This document shows, in pieces, positions 53,286 to 63,273 of a stretch of DNA of 64,000 bases. The stretch is from Epithemia pelagica (taxonomy: Eukaryota > Bacillariophyta > Bacillariophyceae > Surirellales > Surirellaceae), in assembly GCA_946965045.2 (NCBI GenBank), contig OX337228.1:3410001-3474000 (forward strand), given 5' to 3'. The translations under genes were made by a program, and so were the position numbers. The notes under the pieces were generated by a model. That model was not told where the DNA came from. It saw nothing but the letters and a program-made list of their open reading frames with translations, and searched no databases. The number at the start of each line of letters is the position of its first letter. Positions within the stretch are counted from its first letter, which is position 1.

Positions 53286-56081
53286 ATGAAATGTGTCAAC
53301 AAGGCAAATCCGCACCGTTCATCTGCCAAGTTTCACAAGCAGGGAAAGAACTCATCGGGGAAGGATGAATCACCCAATGTTGGCAAAGGAAGAACGAATC
53401 GAAGCAATGACGAGCGTCAGGTGAAATCCCCATCGTCCCCGTCGAAATGGCAAAAGAAGAAGAACAGTTACTCTTCCTCCATTCGTCGTTCGTCGTCTTC
53501 TGTCAGCAACTGGCGAGTAATAGCGACAAGTCCGAGTTCACGGCATCTTATGAGAGCTGTGTCTGGTCTCGGCATGGAGGATCCCGTTCTTGAAACCAAG
53601 GAATTGAAAACCATCTCAAAGCTTTATCCATGTCGGGCCATGGATGATAATGGAATGCATGGTGATGTGAGGAGCACTGTGTCCGTTGCAAGCGACCCTA
53701 CTGCCGACCTGCAGACTGGAATGGATACGGCACTCTTTAAATCTTGCGTGGGAGATCTTGCAAGACTTTCGAGCTTTTCACGGGCAGTCCTAGGTCGCTC
53801 CTTCCATTTGCCTGCCCGTACCAAAGATGGACGAACAACGGATCCACCAAATTCCAATTGCAAAAATGATGCGCGAAAGAACGGACGAGGTATCCGTTGT
53901 AACTCACCTTTGTACCGAGGTTTGACGTTGGACGACGTATTGCGCGGCGCCTCGGCCGGGAGAGGCATTGATGGCAACGTAAGAACTCGTGGAGACAGGT
54001 ACAATGACCCTCCGAAACGTGCCGTACGAAAAAGCTCCTTTGTTGAACACAATGAACGAGACAAAGCTCCACACATTGCTCAGAGACAAGCTTCGCTCAA
54101 AGGAATACTAAGAAATGACATATGTTTAGATGAACTCAACGATCAGTCGATGTCGACGGGAGTGAGCGAGAGTTCCTCAGAGTCATCCTCACAGTCTCCG
54201 ACCAGACAGGAGAGTATGGGGCAACTGGAGTTGCAAGTCGTTGTGAAATCCTCGGCAATGGCGAATTCAGAGAGTGCTGACATGCCTCCAAAGATGGCGC
54301 AACGAATGCAGTCAGGATCACCTGACGAGTTGAAAGAAGAGAGAGGTCTAGGACCATTAACTCCGTGTTTCCATGAGAGTAAACAAAGCGAATCTTGCAA
54401 AGCTCCCGACGAAACACCAAGGCGTGTGATGGAAGTTGCACAAAGAAAAGAATTTGTGTTGTCGACGTCCGCTGGTGAGTGTCACCGCCGAGAGATGGTC
54501 CAAGCTCAAACATCCCGCACAAGCAAGACAGACCCATCGTCTGACGAGGAGCTTATCCATGAGGCGAATGATCGTACTAACGCGCGTGTCAAAGATAGGG
54601 CAGCTGTCACTGCCCTAGCGCCACGAGAGTACCGACACTGTATTCAAGAACGGCCCCGACAAAGTATTCAAGAACGGCCTCCAAGACGCATTTTGAACCG
54701 AGCCTTGGTCGGACTATTCAATCCCTTCAAGCAAAGTGCCCCTGAGGAAGAGGCTTTACCGGAACTGAAAAACTTGCCATGTCAAGGAGATAAAACCGAT
54801 GACCCTTCAGACGATGTGATGCAGGTTTTCACTGAGTCCATGCCAGAAATTTATTCAGATGAACTCAGTGATTTTTTCGATACCCCAGAGGTTTCATTGT
54901 TCAACAAGAATTTGGAAGGTACGACAAAACCCATCTTATCAACAAGAAAAGCTACTGTTACACGTCATTGCATTTCTGCCATGTGTAGAGAGAAGCCTCG
55001 GAGAGCATCTGTTCTATTGAATGTGTCTTCAGGGTCCCAACATATCCATAACAAGCCAAGGGAAGAATTGGATCCGAACATTGAAGAAGTCCATACTGAA
55101 TTGAGCCCCAGTCTCCAGGCGGGTAGAGCTTTTAAGAGGGATTCCTCTCTTGAAGGTCCTCGACACTCTGCAATTTTCCATCAAAGACGGCGAGAAAAAC
55201 TCTCATCAGAAACGTCACAAAGGTTGAAATCCCAGACAGAAAATAATAATGAACCAATGAGAAGACCAGTGAGAAAAGACTCCCCAAACACGCTATCTCC
55301 AGTAAGAGCTGCGTCATCTCTGAATGGACCACTCGAACTGCCTCTGTCCTCCCCTCCAAGAGACTGCATCATGGGAATTCCGCAACGAGTGGAATCCGGA
55401 GACATTAGGTTGTATTTGAATGAGAAAACTACAACTTCGACTATCTTGTCATCACCAGACACTCCTGCAGACGAAGGAGAATCTACAGTTGTTATTAACG
55501 ACACGGAAATAACCTTGTCGGCATCTGTCGACGAAGAGCTCTCCATACCGACTTATGGGAGCTATCTATCAGCTGACGAAGAGCTATGTGAAGGTCGACA
55601 TGGGACACAAGCAGATGGCACTTGCATTAGTGCTGCGGAATCTACCATTGCTTTGAATTTGACCGTGGATTCAGATCGGGACGGGTCGTTTCTACAGGCT
55701 ATACACAGCAGTAGCAACCACGCTCAGAGCAAAGCAAAGAAGAACAACCGAAGAGGGGGAGAATTGACACATGAAAGTTACCGGAGCACAGATTCGACCG
55801 TGTCCTTCCCCATGCAAAGATGGGATGCTCTGAACTTGACAAGGCATTCCGAACTAAATGCACCGTCCTTCCATCGCACATCAACACACCATACCGCTCT
55901 AACGCGTCAGACTGATTCCACAATTCATATGCCGGGGAGTAATATGAACACTACAAATCATACGACGGATAGCTTCGGTGCATCAAGCTGGATAACTGAA
56001 GAAAGTTTGGCTAGCTACAGGCTGGACATTCTTGAAGACTTCCCACCTCAATATGTTGAGGATGCACATTTTCAAACTTGA
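53286..56081 (+). CDS. Ser/Arg-rich, probably disordered protein, unknown function
   Basis: 931 residues, one exon. No domain is recognised. The N-terminus is basic and Ser-rich (SSSIRRSSSSVSNWRVI). Short repeated phrases occur: CIQERPRQ / SIQERPPRR near residue 455, and SASVDEELSIPTYGSYLSADEELCEG near 750. A hydrophobic patch, LNRALVGLFNPFKQ, lies near residue 470. The C-terminus has many Thr/His stretches (RTSTHHTALTRQTDSTIHM). Base composition and the unbroken frame favour a real gene. Many RRxS-like sites suggest phosphorylation, which is inference. It is tail-to-tail with the Cgr1-like gene. Confidence 0.6.
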   Translation: MKCVNKANPHRSSAKFHKQGKNSSGKDESPNVGKGRTNRSNDERQVKSPSSPSKWQKKKNSYSSSIRRSSSSVSNWRVIATSPSSRHLMRAVSGLGMEDPVLETKELKTISKLYPCRAMDDNGMHGDVRSTVSVASDPTADLQTGMDTALFKSCVGDLARLSSFSRAVLGRSFHLPARTKDGRTTDPPNSNCKNDARKNGRGIRCNSPLYRGLTLDDVLRGASAGRGIDGNVRTRGDRYNDPPKRAVRKSSFVEHNERDKAPHIAQRQASLKGILRNDICLDELNDQSMSTGVSESSSESSSQSPTRQESMGQLELQVVVKSSAMANSESADMPPKMAQRMQSGSPDELKEERGLGPLTPCFHESKQSESCKAPDETPRRVMEVAQRKEFVLSTSAGECHRREMVQAQTSRTSKTDPSSDEELIHEANDRTNARVKDRAAVTALAPREYRHCIQERPRQSIQERPPRRILNRALVGLFNPFKQSAPEEEALPELKNLPCQGDKTDDPSDDVMQVFTESMPEIYSDELSDFFDTPEVSLFNKNLEGTTKPILSTRKATVTRHCISAMCREKPRRASVLLNVSSGSQHIHNKPREELDPNIEEVHTELSPSLQAGRAFKRDSSLEGPRHSAIFHQRRREKLSSETSQRLKSQTENNNEPMRRPVRKDSPNTLSPVRAASSLNGPLELPLSSPPRDCIMGIPQRVESGDIRLYLNEKTTTSTILSSPDTPADEGESTVVINDTEITLSASVDEELSIPTYGSYLSADEELCEGRHGTQADGTCISAAESTIALNLTVDSDRDGSFLQAIHSSSNHAQSKAKKNNRRGGELTHESYRSTDSTVSFPMQRWDALNLTRHSELNAPSFHRTSTHHTALTRQTDSTIHMPGSNMNTTNHTTDSFGASSWITEESLASYRLDILEDFPPQYVEDAHFQT

Positions 56082-56171
56082 TTCAGTGCTTCCTGTGGTA
56101 GCCGAAACAATCTTTCAATGATGGTTTGCCTTGCTGTGCCGTGTGTTCAACGAGATAGTATCAAACAGCTT

Positions 56172-56621
56172 TTATTTAGCAAATGGGGATACAAATTCAA
56201 CGACGCCCGTCTTTGGATTCATGCGAGTCTTCTTCATTTGTCTTAATTTCTTTTTGGACATTGTCTTGAGTTTGAGATTGGCTGTATCGTAGTTGAGCGT
56301 TTGGGCAGATTTCTTGATGTTACTGTATTCATTTTCGGCTCGTCTTCTTTCATTCTCCAGTCTTCGTTCTTTCTTTGCTCTAATCTCGTTTACCTTGGCT
56401 TCTTTAAGCTCATTTTGTAAAGCAAGGATTTCTTTCCGTGCACGTTTTTCTTCCAAACGATCTTGCCATGGCTTTGACTGATTGTTTTTCTTTGTGATGA
56501 CAAGAGATGAAGCTCGTTTTTGGGTACGCAACTTCCACGACCGCCCAGAGACATTTCGAGCCTTTTCACCAGGTATGTGCGATGATCCATCTATTCCTCC
56601 ATCGTTTTCGTCGAGACTCAT
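56172..56621 (-). CDS. Cgr1/CCDC86-family rRNA-processing protein
   Basis: 149 residues from the preferred Met at 56621 (SLDENDGGIDG); an upstream in-frame Met at 56774 would add an unlikely Thr/Pro/His leader. The core follows the Cgr1 pattern: VSGRSWKLRTQKRASSL, then KPWQDRLEEKRARKEILALQNELKEAK, RRLENERRRAENE and a basic end KLKTMSKKKLRQMKKTRMN. Yeast Cgr1 is a small nucleolar protein needed for 60S pre-rRNA processing. The region from about 55 to 115 is one long charged helix. Family assignment by eye is good; function follows from the family. Confidence 0.83.
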   Translation of the reverse strand: MSLDENDGGIDGSSHIPGEKARNVSGRSWKLRTQKRASSLVITKKNNQSKPWQDRLEEKRARKEILALQNELKEAKVNEIRAKKERRLENERRRAENEYSNIKKSAQTLNYDTANLKLKTMSKKKLRQMKKTRMNPKTGVVEFVSPFAK

Positions 56622-56774
56622 TTTGACAAAAGAATCAGAGACGCAACAAGAACTCAGTGTCGAAAAGTACAAACTACAATGGATGTTGTCCCGTGGTATG
56701 GTGGTTGATGTCGTTGGAGTTGTGTTCGTTGGTGGAGATTGGTGGTTAGGGTGGGTCTTTCTTGAGTAAGTCAC

Positions 56775-57782
56775 ATTAGAGACGCATTAAATAGTGTTCT
56801 GCAGGAGTACCTCTCTACTCTAGCTAGCTACTCTCTAGAGTAGAGAGTAGTAGAGATTATTGTAGGAGTAGCTACTAGGAGTACTCTAGCTAGGAAGTAG
56901 AGCTAGCTTTTAGAGGTAGTAAAAATAGCTCTTCTTTCTCTCTACCCATATCTTATTATTACTCCTCTAGCTAGCTAGCTAGATAGTAGCTGGAGATTAG
57001 TTCCGTTGTCACTTCTGCCTTCTGTTGCCTTCTAATCTCCGGCCAATGACGGTTCAAAAGAAATGTCAAAGTACGTCATCCCATCGTTCGTTTCGCGCAT
57101 CCTCTGTTCCTGAAAGAAGCCAATACGGGGGCCCCTATGAACTTTGACTCTCGGTAGGAGATGCGTGAGACAGAAGACAAAGCAAACAGAAGACATCGCC
57201 ATCGCAAAGATACAAGGTCAATGTCGTTGGGGAGTAGCTCTTCTGATTTCAGACTTACAATTTTGGGGGAACGGGTCCTGGAATGGATCAGAATTATTTG
57301 ATTGTTCAACCGAAGGATACTTTTCGTGCGTTTCTGTGTCTTTATTCATCATTCATCATCGAAGTCTTGAACGACCAGGGATATTCCATTGGACTAACTA
57401 TACTCCTCATCACTCCACTTAGTATCGAATTTAGAAAACTCATCTATTTTCTATTGTTGGTGATAGGAGGAGTTTGATCCCGTGCTCAATTCCACACCTC
57501 AGATCCACTCCTTTCTATTTTTAATACTTGTCAAAGAAATTACAGGCCTTGATAACTCTGGAGATTATTTGGAGTGACACCACGGGCCACGGGGGCAAGT
57601 GGGCAATGTCAGGGTGAGCAGTGATTCAGCTGTAAGCCATCATTGGTACTTCAAAATAAGAATTCTTGGCTGACATCTGCAATCTCCACTCAACTCTGAA
57701 ATCAGGTCAAACACAAAAAATTGTGCAGCGATTGGAGGCGTTGAAGGAAGAGCAGTAGTTAGCTGCGGGGATAGGCAGCAGT
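56775..57782. other. Spacer with CTAG-rich palindromes
   Basis: 1 kb without a gene. The stretch 56806-56990 is made of overlapping palindromes built from CTAG and TACTC (ctctagctagctactctc, then tagagtagagagtag) that can fold into stems. The rest is plain spacer before the next gene. Two short + frames near 57144-57477 have no support. Confidence 0.5.
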
Positions 57783-59016
57783 ATGTCTGCTCCTGATCCA
57801 CAGGATGTTACTCATCTCGTCGCCTGTCTGCTCAGCGTAGAACGAGGAGAGGATGGCGATGTTGGCAGTTCACGGGGAGAAGGTTCTGAACTTCATACCC
57901 AGTTCGTCTCCCGTTTCTCAAAGGACAATGACCACATTGAGTTCAGTTGTCCGGCCATGTCACTTGTACACGACGATCCGTTGAATTTTAACCACGAGAA
58001 TCCAAAAGAGGCGGAAAAGTCGGCTTTTCAGCTTCTTTCTCGTCCCATGGGTTTCGAATTTGCTGGTGAAACCTCCAATTTAAGTCAAGGGGAACTCACA
58101 TACGAAAAGCTAGTGGAAGTACGCAGCATTCTTTTGATGAATATCAGTGAGTCCTTTGCACTGCTAGTTGACAGTCGTCTTCGTGCGCATGGAACGTTCA
58201 TGGAAATGCATGGTCTTTCAGTCGCGGAGAAAAAAGTTGGGGAAAGCGGCGGACTTGACCAAAAGCTACAAACTCTTCTGGAAATCGGAAATAGAGTTAC
58301 TGTTGGTAGGACCAAGGTAAAAGTCAATGTTCGCGAATCGCGGTCTGCAACGAAACAGATGGCTTCCTCTGATGTATCGTTTGAGGTTTTGATGGAATTG
58401 CACATTGACTCTGTTGATGAAGCACCAAGTACATATCTCAACATTCGATTTGAGGCACAAGGCTCACTGAAAGGTACGTTCGTGTTTGGCGTAAAAAATT
58501 TGGTTGGTAACAATAACTTACATGAAGCGTTTTCTGGCCATAGCCTTCTCCAGTTCTAGTAGGTGGGATGTCAAACTTGAAGTTGATACCTCGTTTCTTC
58601 TCTCGCAGATGAAAGCTAGTGCCGCTGAAGTGGTTTCACGCGTTGTAGACATTACCAATGCACTATTCGGCTGTCCTGATCAATCGTTTGGCCATCGAAA
58701 GAGTTCCACAGCCGCCTTGCCTTCGGACCAGGAATCAACATCTGAGTCGCGATCACTAAGTACTAACAATCAGGCGCTGGTCTCACCTGATTTCTCTGCC
58801 TTTTCCCACGGACAAGAAATTCCTCACATGATGTTGAATGATGAAGTTTCAGAAGCATCTGACCTTTCACCAGATCAGTGCGCAAGCATATTGGACGATG
58901 TGTTCGAAGACGTGGATATTGCAGTCTTCTCATCGTCACCAAGCGAAAGCACACAACCTGCTGATCGCGATTACCGCATCAGTCGTCCGCAAAAGAAGAT
59001 GAGAACTGCAAAGTGA
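57783..59016 (+). CDS. Two-exon protein of unknown function
   Basis: Exons 57783-58473 and 58544-59016, 387 residues. The 70-bp intron (GTACGT...GCCATAG, phase 1) joins FEAQGSLK to AFSSSSRWDVKLEVDTSFLLSQM; other acceptors (tctag, gtag) would break the frame. Without splicing the first frame ends 26 codons later. Residues 120-260 alternate strands and helices (VTVGRTKVKVNVRES, SFEVLMELHIDS, TYLNIRFEAQGS); the C-terminal third is acidic and Ser-rich, ending KKMRTAK. No catalytic motif is seen. Upstream ATGs are absent. Confidence 0.6.
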
Positions 59017-59444
59017 ACAACAGAAATTCAATACTCTCATTCTTTTGCCTTACAAAACTGAGCAGCTCGAACATTCACATTTCGCTGTACAAATCCATTC
59101 ACGCCGAGTAAACACGCTCATAGCGCTCTGCAACCAGATCATTTTGTTCATACCCCTGACGATTTTTGCGAAAGAGCACACACTCGCTACTACATGTTGA
59201 AACAATATTGCCACGTAACTGACATGCTTTGGCATTGTGATCTTAAGATACCCAGACAAGCTCAAGACTACAAATGGGAACATGTCCCCTTGTATTGGAG
59301 TGAAGTACATAAGGAACCGCATCGATTATAGTAGAGATACCACTCAATCAAATAATTCATTTAATCTTAGTCATATTTTTCTTTCGCTAAGCCCGTTCGC
59401 TGCATTTTGTCCATGATTGTGTCAAATCAGGACCAGCCTAATAA
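59017..59444. other. Convergent spacer
   Basis: 428 bp between two gene 3' ends. A 90-codon - strand frame (59050-59322) is not supported. Nothing else seen. Confidence 0.4.
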
Positions 59445-60028
59445 TCAATCTTCTTCTACTTTCCTATCCTTTTTAGGGATGGCCCTTTCTGGATTGAACC
59501 TTTTTGGTGGAGGCGGGAGAATCCCAAATCTTTTCCAGTGAAACCAAGAAGTTGGGGAGATGAGAAGATCCAACAGTTGATACCAGAAAGTCCCAAGCTA
59601 GTACTTACTTTCCCAAGATCCACGCAACTCGCTCCGACGGTTGGGCTCCCACGCTTTTGCGTGTGACACAGTCCATTGTGTGAGTAAACAAGACTTCGCG
59701 AGAAGAATAACAACAGAATCGAACGAGCTCACCTTATCCAGTATCTTGGTGAAAAGATGGTAGACCCAAATTATAATGGAACATGATGGATCATGTGTTT
59801 AGAGAAAATTTCATCGAAAAGAAAGTTAAACCAACCATCACTCACTTACTTGAGCCTATCCGTCTTCAGTCTGATTTCTTTATTCCCTGCCTTATTCGGT
59901 ATGGGATTGTAAGTGCCAAGAATTTCGAAGAATTTGCCATCGCGTGGAGCCTTCGAGTTTGCAGCCACCATTCGATAAAAAGGCTTGTGTATACGCCCGA
60001 AACGTTGCAATCGTATCCGGACTACCAT
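59445..60028 (-). CDS. Organellar ribosomal protein bS16, four exons with 12-nt microexon
   Basis: Exons 60028-59850, 59744-59733 (12 bp), 59653-59609 and 59529-59445 (complement), introns 105, 79 and 79 bp, all GT-AG. The spliced protein is 106 residues: [19 protein letters not shown] at the start, then [46 protein letters not shown]. Every part matches bS16. The microexon supplies KYWI(S), exactly the residues needed between TDRL and VGAQPS. bS16 binds 16S-type rRNA early in small-subunit assembly. A nuclear copy would serve the mitochondrion or plastid; no clear targeting sequence is seen, but an in-frame upstream extension to about 60178 could be one. The same four parts cannot be joined without the microexon. 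Confidence 0.88.
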
Positions 60029-60499
60029 GGTACCACTTGCTGTGACAGGGGAAGCGGTGCACTTTTCTACTTTCCTCCGGTCGAACTCACGATAGCAGCT
60101 ACTCCCACACCTCAAACGACCAAACGGTGAGTGATGTTCAGACTTGTCGACAAAGGTATCCTTGGTCCTTGGGCGCACGGCGAAACCTGCTCGGCAGCAC
60201 AGGGATGTAGAAATCCTACCATAAAATTCTTACTGTTTTTCTATATTAGACGTCAGCAGCGATTTACGATTTCGTTTTTCGTTTCTGTCTCAGGAACAGG
60301 ACGAACTTATCGTGTACAACTTCATCTGAAGACCCTGTAGACGTGTTTCTGTACGGAGTAGGTAGCTCTAGACTCATATTGTCCTTCCCATGCGATTTAT
60401 CACAACAACAATCAAACATTCTATCTTCTATGTGCAAATAAACCTGAGTGCAAAACATAACTTTTTCTCTATGCATAAAAATATCCCTGTGTTAACTCT
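60029..60499. other. Spacer upstream of bS16 gene
   Basis: 471 bp, containing the bS16 promoter and the 3' end of the LRR gene. A 50-codon extension of bS16 lies in 60029-60178. Nothing else seen. Confidence 0.4.
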
Positions 60500-61537
60500 T
60501 CATGCCGCTTGGTTAGTAGCAGATCTGTTTTGGACAAGCTTGGCATCGATACGATTCTTGTAGTCGCCTGGGGCCATGAGGGGAATGCGTTCAAGGACCG
60601 TGTTGTGATCAAGCATTTCCGCCAATGCGTCGAATCCACTGTTAGAGATTTTCACATTTCCCCAAAGACGCAAAAACTTGACCGACTTGTTACCCGTCAA
60701 GGCTGTGGCGATGGCAATGCATCCTTCGTCGGAGATATTGTTACACGAGAGATCGAGAGATTCCATTTTATCACTATCATGAACAGCGACCGCAATTGCC
60801 GAACATGCGTCGTCATGAAGGTTGCAATGAGAGAGGGCGAGAGACTTCAGGGCGGGGGATGTCGGGATCGCCTCAGCCAAAGCTTTAATATCGTCGGTCT
60901 TCAGCGCGAGACGACTGATGGACAGATCGCTTACTGTTTTCGACGAAACCAAGGAAGCCAAGGCTTTCCCAGTCAGCTCGACCTTGACCTTCTGTTTAGC
61001 AGCTTCCGAACCCACAAGGCTTCCGCGCTTCTGGTAAGTTACCTCCAACTTCACCTTCTCGAGTTTAGGGAGTCCAGCGAGAGCGACTAGAAGTGGGTCG
61101 ATCGAGATTGATTCGTCATCCATGCTAAAGTCGCTAAGTTCAAATGACCGAAGATTTGGATGCCCTTCCATTGCCTTGGTAATACCGACAAAGTCTGCTT
61201 CGGAACCTTCTAGATGCAGGACGCCAAGTTGCAGATGTTCGAGACCCTTTGCCTGTGAAATAAAATCACTGAGAACGTTGATGGGCAGAGAGGCATGCCA
61301 GATAAGAGTTTCCTTTAGATTCGGTAATGATCCAGCGGCCTTAAACAGTTCACTCGCCATCTCAGGCTTTAGACCAGGCAAAAAGTCGCGATCGAAACGA
61401 ATGTATTGGATGACTGTGTTAACTTTGAGTGCCTCAATAAGCTGAGACATATCATTCGTGTACGCTTCCGGAATCTCCGTCAGCCGGAGATCAACTAGCT
61501 CCGGATCATTGCTCTGAATACGATCGACATAAGACAT
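60500..61537 (-). CDS. Leucine-rich repeat (RNI-type) protein
   Basis: 345 residues, no intron. RNase-inhibitor-type repeats are clearest in the C-terminal half: ALKSLALSHCNLHDDACSAIAVAV, KMESLDLSCNNISDEGCIAIATAL, SVKFLRLWGNVKISNSGFDALAEML. The N-terminal half keeps the same spacing with weaker repeats (LRLTEIPEAYTN, LEHLQLGVLHLEG, LRSFELSDFSMDDESI). Such proteins act as scaffolds; RanGAP and NLRC3-like proteins share the fold, but no catalytic Arg or NACHT domain is seen here. No signal peptide or membrane segment, so cytosolic. Specific role unknown. Confidence 0.75.
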   Translation of the reverse strand: MSYVDRIQSNDPELVDLRLTEIPEAYTNDMSQLIEALKVNTVIQYIRFDRDFLPGLKPEMASELFKAAGSLPNLKETLIWHASLPINVLSDFISQAKGLEHLQLGVLHLEGSEADFVGITKAMEGHPNLRSFELSDFSMDDESISIDPLLVALAGLPKLEKVKLEVTYQKRGSLVGSEAAKQKVKVELTGKALASLVSSKTVSDLSISRLALKTDDIKALAEAIPTSPALKSLALSHCNLHDDACSAIAVAVHDSDKMESLDLSCNNISDEGCIAIATALTGNKSVKFLRLWGNVKISNSGFDALAEMLDHNTVLERIPLMAPGDYKNRIDAKLVQNRSATNQAA

Positions 61538-62002
61538 GGTTGCGTTTGGTTTAGAAGCTTTTGCAAAGAAAGATTTTGATCGATCCTTGCGCGTGAATTT
61601 GTTTGAAATAAGAACGAAGTCTTTTTTGATAAGTTGTTGCAGTTGTCAATTCTAGTCATAAAGGGTTAAATAAATTAAAGGGCAGGATGACCGAAATCCG
61701 AAATCCACTATCCCCCCACTACGAGCAATGAGAATCTAACCGAAAATGACTCGTTGCTGGTTGATCCCGATTTCAAAGGGCGAATTCATAGAGGTTGGAC
61801 CCGCACCGCGGTGCCGCGGATCGGATCCGCGGATCCGCGGTGCTGATCCCTGGCACCGCAACGAAAGTGACTGGCTGATCCGATCCGCGCTACCCGCACC
61901 TACACACAGTAAAGGCGACGTCTATAACATTCGCCGTCGTTCTCTGCCTTTCTCCTCGCAACCACCAATCAACCGTGTACCATGTAACCCGTAGCAAGTG
62001 GT
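61538..62002. other. Spacer with GC-rich palindrome
   Basis: 465 bp. At 61803-61860 overlapping palindromes of ccgcgg and ggatcc units (gcaccgcggtgc, then ggatccgcggatccgcgg) form strong stems. A short + frame here is not a gene. Confidence 0.5.
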
Positions 62003-62485
62003 GTGGGGAGGCTTCTCACGGATTGTCCAAAGATGGAGCTCGAAGACACAGCATCCGATGAGACATCATCCGATGAAAGTGTAGTGCTTGTTTCAGCACG
62101 TGTCAAGCCACAATCAAGTAAAACACAAGAACCTGAGTCGATGGACACTGAATCAGATCCAGAGGAAGAAACTGTTTCAGCTTCGGTGGCAGCTAGAAAA
62201 AGAAAAGCAGCAATGCATCAGAAAAAAAAGAAAAAGAAATCATCCCAGAAGAAGGCAAAGAGCATCACAAAGACTCTTCCCAATGTTTCCAATTGCCTGA
62301 GGACACCCATTGTGATACAAGACCCCAATACTGGATTGGACATAGACATCACAAAACCACATTCATCAACAGCCAGTCTCTCATTGTCTATCCCTGATTC
62401 TCAGAAGACTGCATTATATTGGAATTTTTTTCATTGTGGCCAGAAGGAGATTCATGTTAGAATTCTCACCGTCTATGGTGGTTAG
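62003..62485 (+). CDS. Small Ser/Lys-rich ORF, doubtful gene or transposon remnant
   Basis: 160 codons; the Met at 62033 (MELEDTASDETSSDES) is a more natural start than that at 62003. It has an acidic Ser-rich start, a poly-Lys run (HQKKKKKKSSQKKAKS) and an end SIPDSQKTALYWNFFHCG that may be the beginning of a transposon-related domain cut short. No domain is recognised. The frame could be the first exon or a truncated copy of a longer gene. Confidence 0.35.
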   Translation: MGRLLTDCPKMELEDTASDETSSDESVVLVSARVKPQSSKTQEPESMDTESDPEEETVSASVAARKRKAAMHQKKKKKKSSQKKAKSITKTLPNVSNCLRTPIVIQDPNTGLDIDITKPHSSTASLSLSIPDSQKTALYWNFFHCGQKEIHVRILTVYGG

Positions 62486-63273
62486 ATTCTACATCTCATC
62501 GATTCCCCATGTCACATAGCCACGTGCTATCGCATCATGCCCTCTAGCTTCGAGCTATGTTCCCTAGCTTCGCGCTATATCGACCTATATTTCTTCGCAA
62601 ATCATGAAAAGTGAGAATAGATTGACGAACTCACTCTCAAGACTAAACTGGGTCGTGCGGTATCACAACGGACATAAATTTGGCCGTTGCTCGGACATTA
62701 TACTAACGCCCTAAGCGTACGCGCCCGAAATCATCGAGCGCGCCCAAGCAACATCCGAGCGCTATCGGCATCTATCCGATCCAACGGTCTAAGTATCCCA
62801 AGCACGACACACGATCACGCGAGACCATATTTCCATTCCCACAATCTCCAAATTGTCAACAAGCTGCGCGCCATGAAAACAACTATGCCAACCCAAAGCA
62901 AGAGCTGTTGACCCTGTATATGTTATCCGCCCACATATACATGTCATATACATCACATGAATCAACTCCAACTATTCCAAACCTGTTGCCGCCAAGAACC
63001 TATGACACATGACCCTTGGCAGGACCGAACATTTCACGTAGACCTATCGTAGTAATCAACACACAATCTAACAATATCACCATTTATCACATCCTCTTTT
63101 GTGTCCCGACTATCCTTCTGATAGACTTCGACTTGCTTGCTTCTCTGACCCTGAGAAGCTTGTATCGGTTGGTGACCTACCTGATTGTCTGCTCTACCGA
63201 GCATCAATGTCCCTACGATTCAGAAAGAATTGTAACAGATTAACAGTCTCAAAGCTTATTTCCTTGTGGTTTC
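62486..63273. other. Gene-poor spacer
   Basis: 788 bp. Short repeats of 'ctagcttcg(a/c)gctat' occur at about 62533-62580. No supported gene. Confidence 0.4.
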
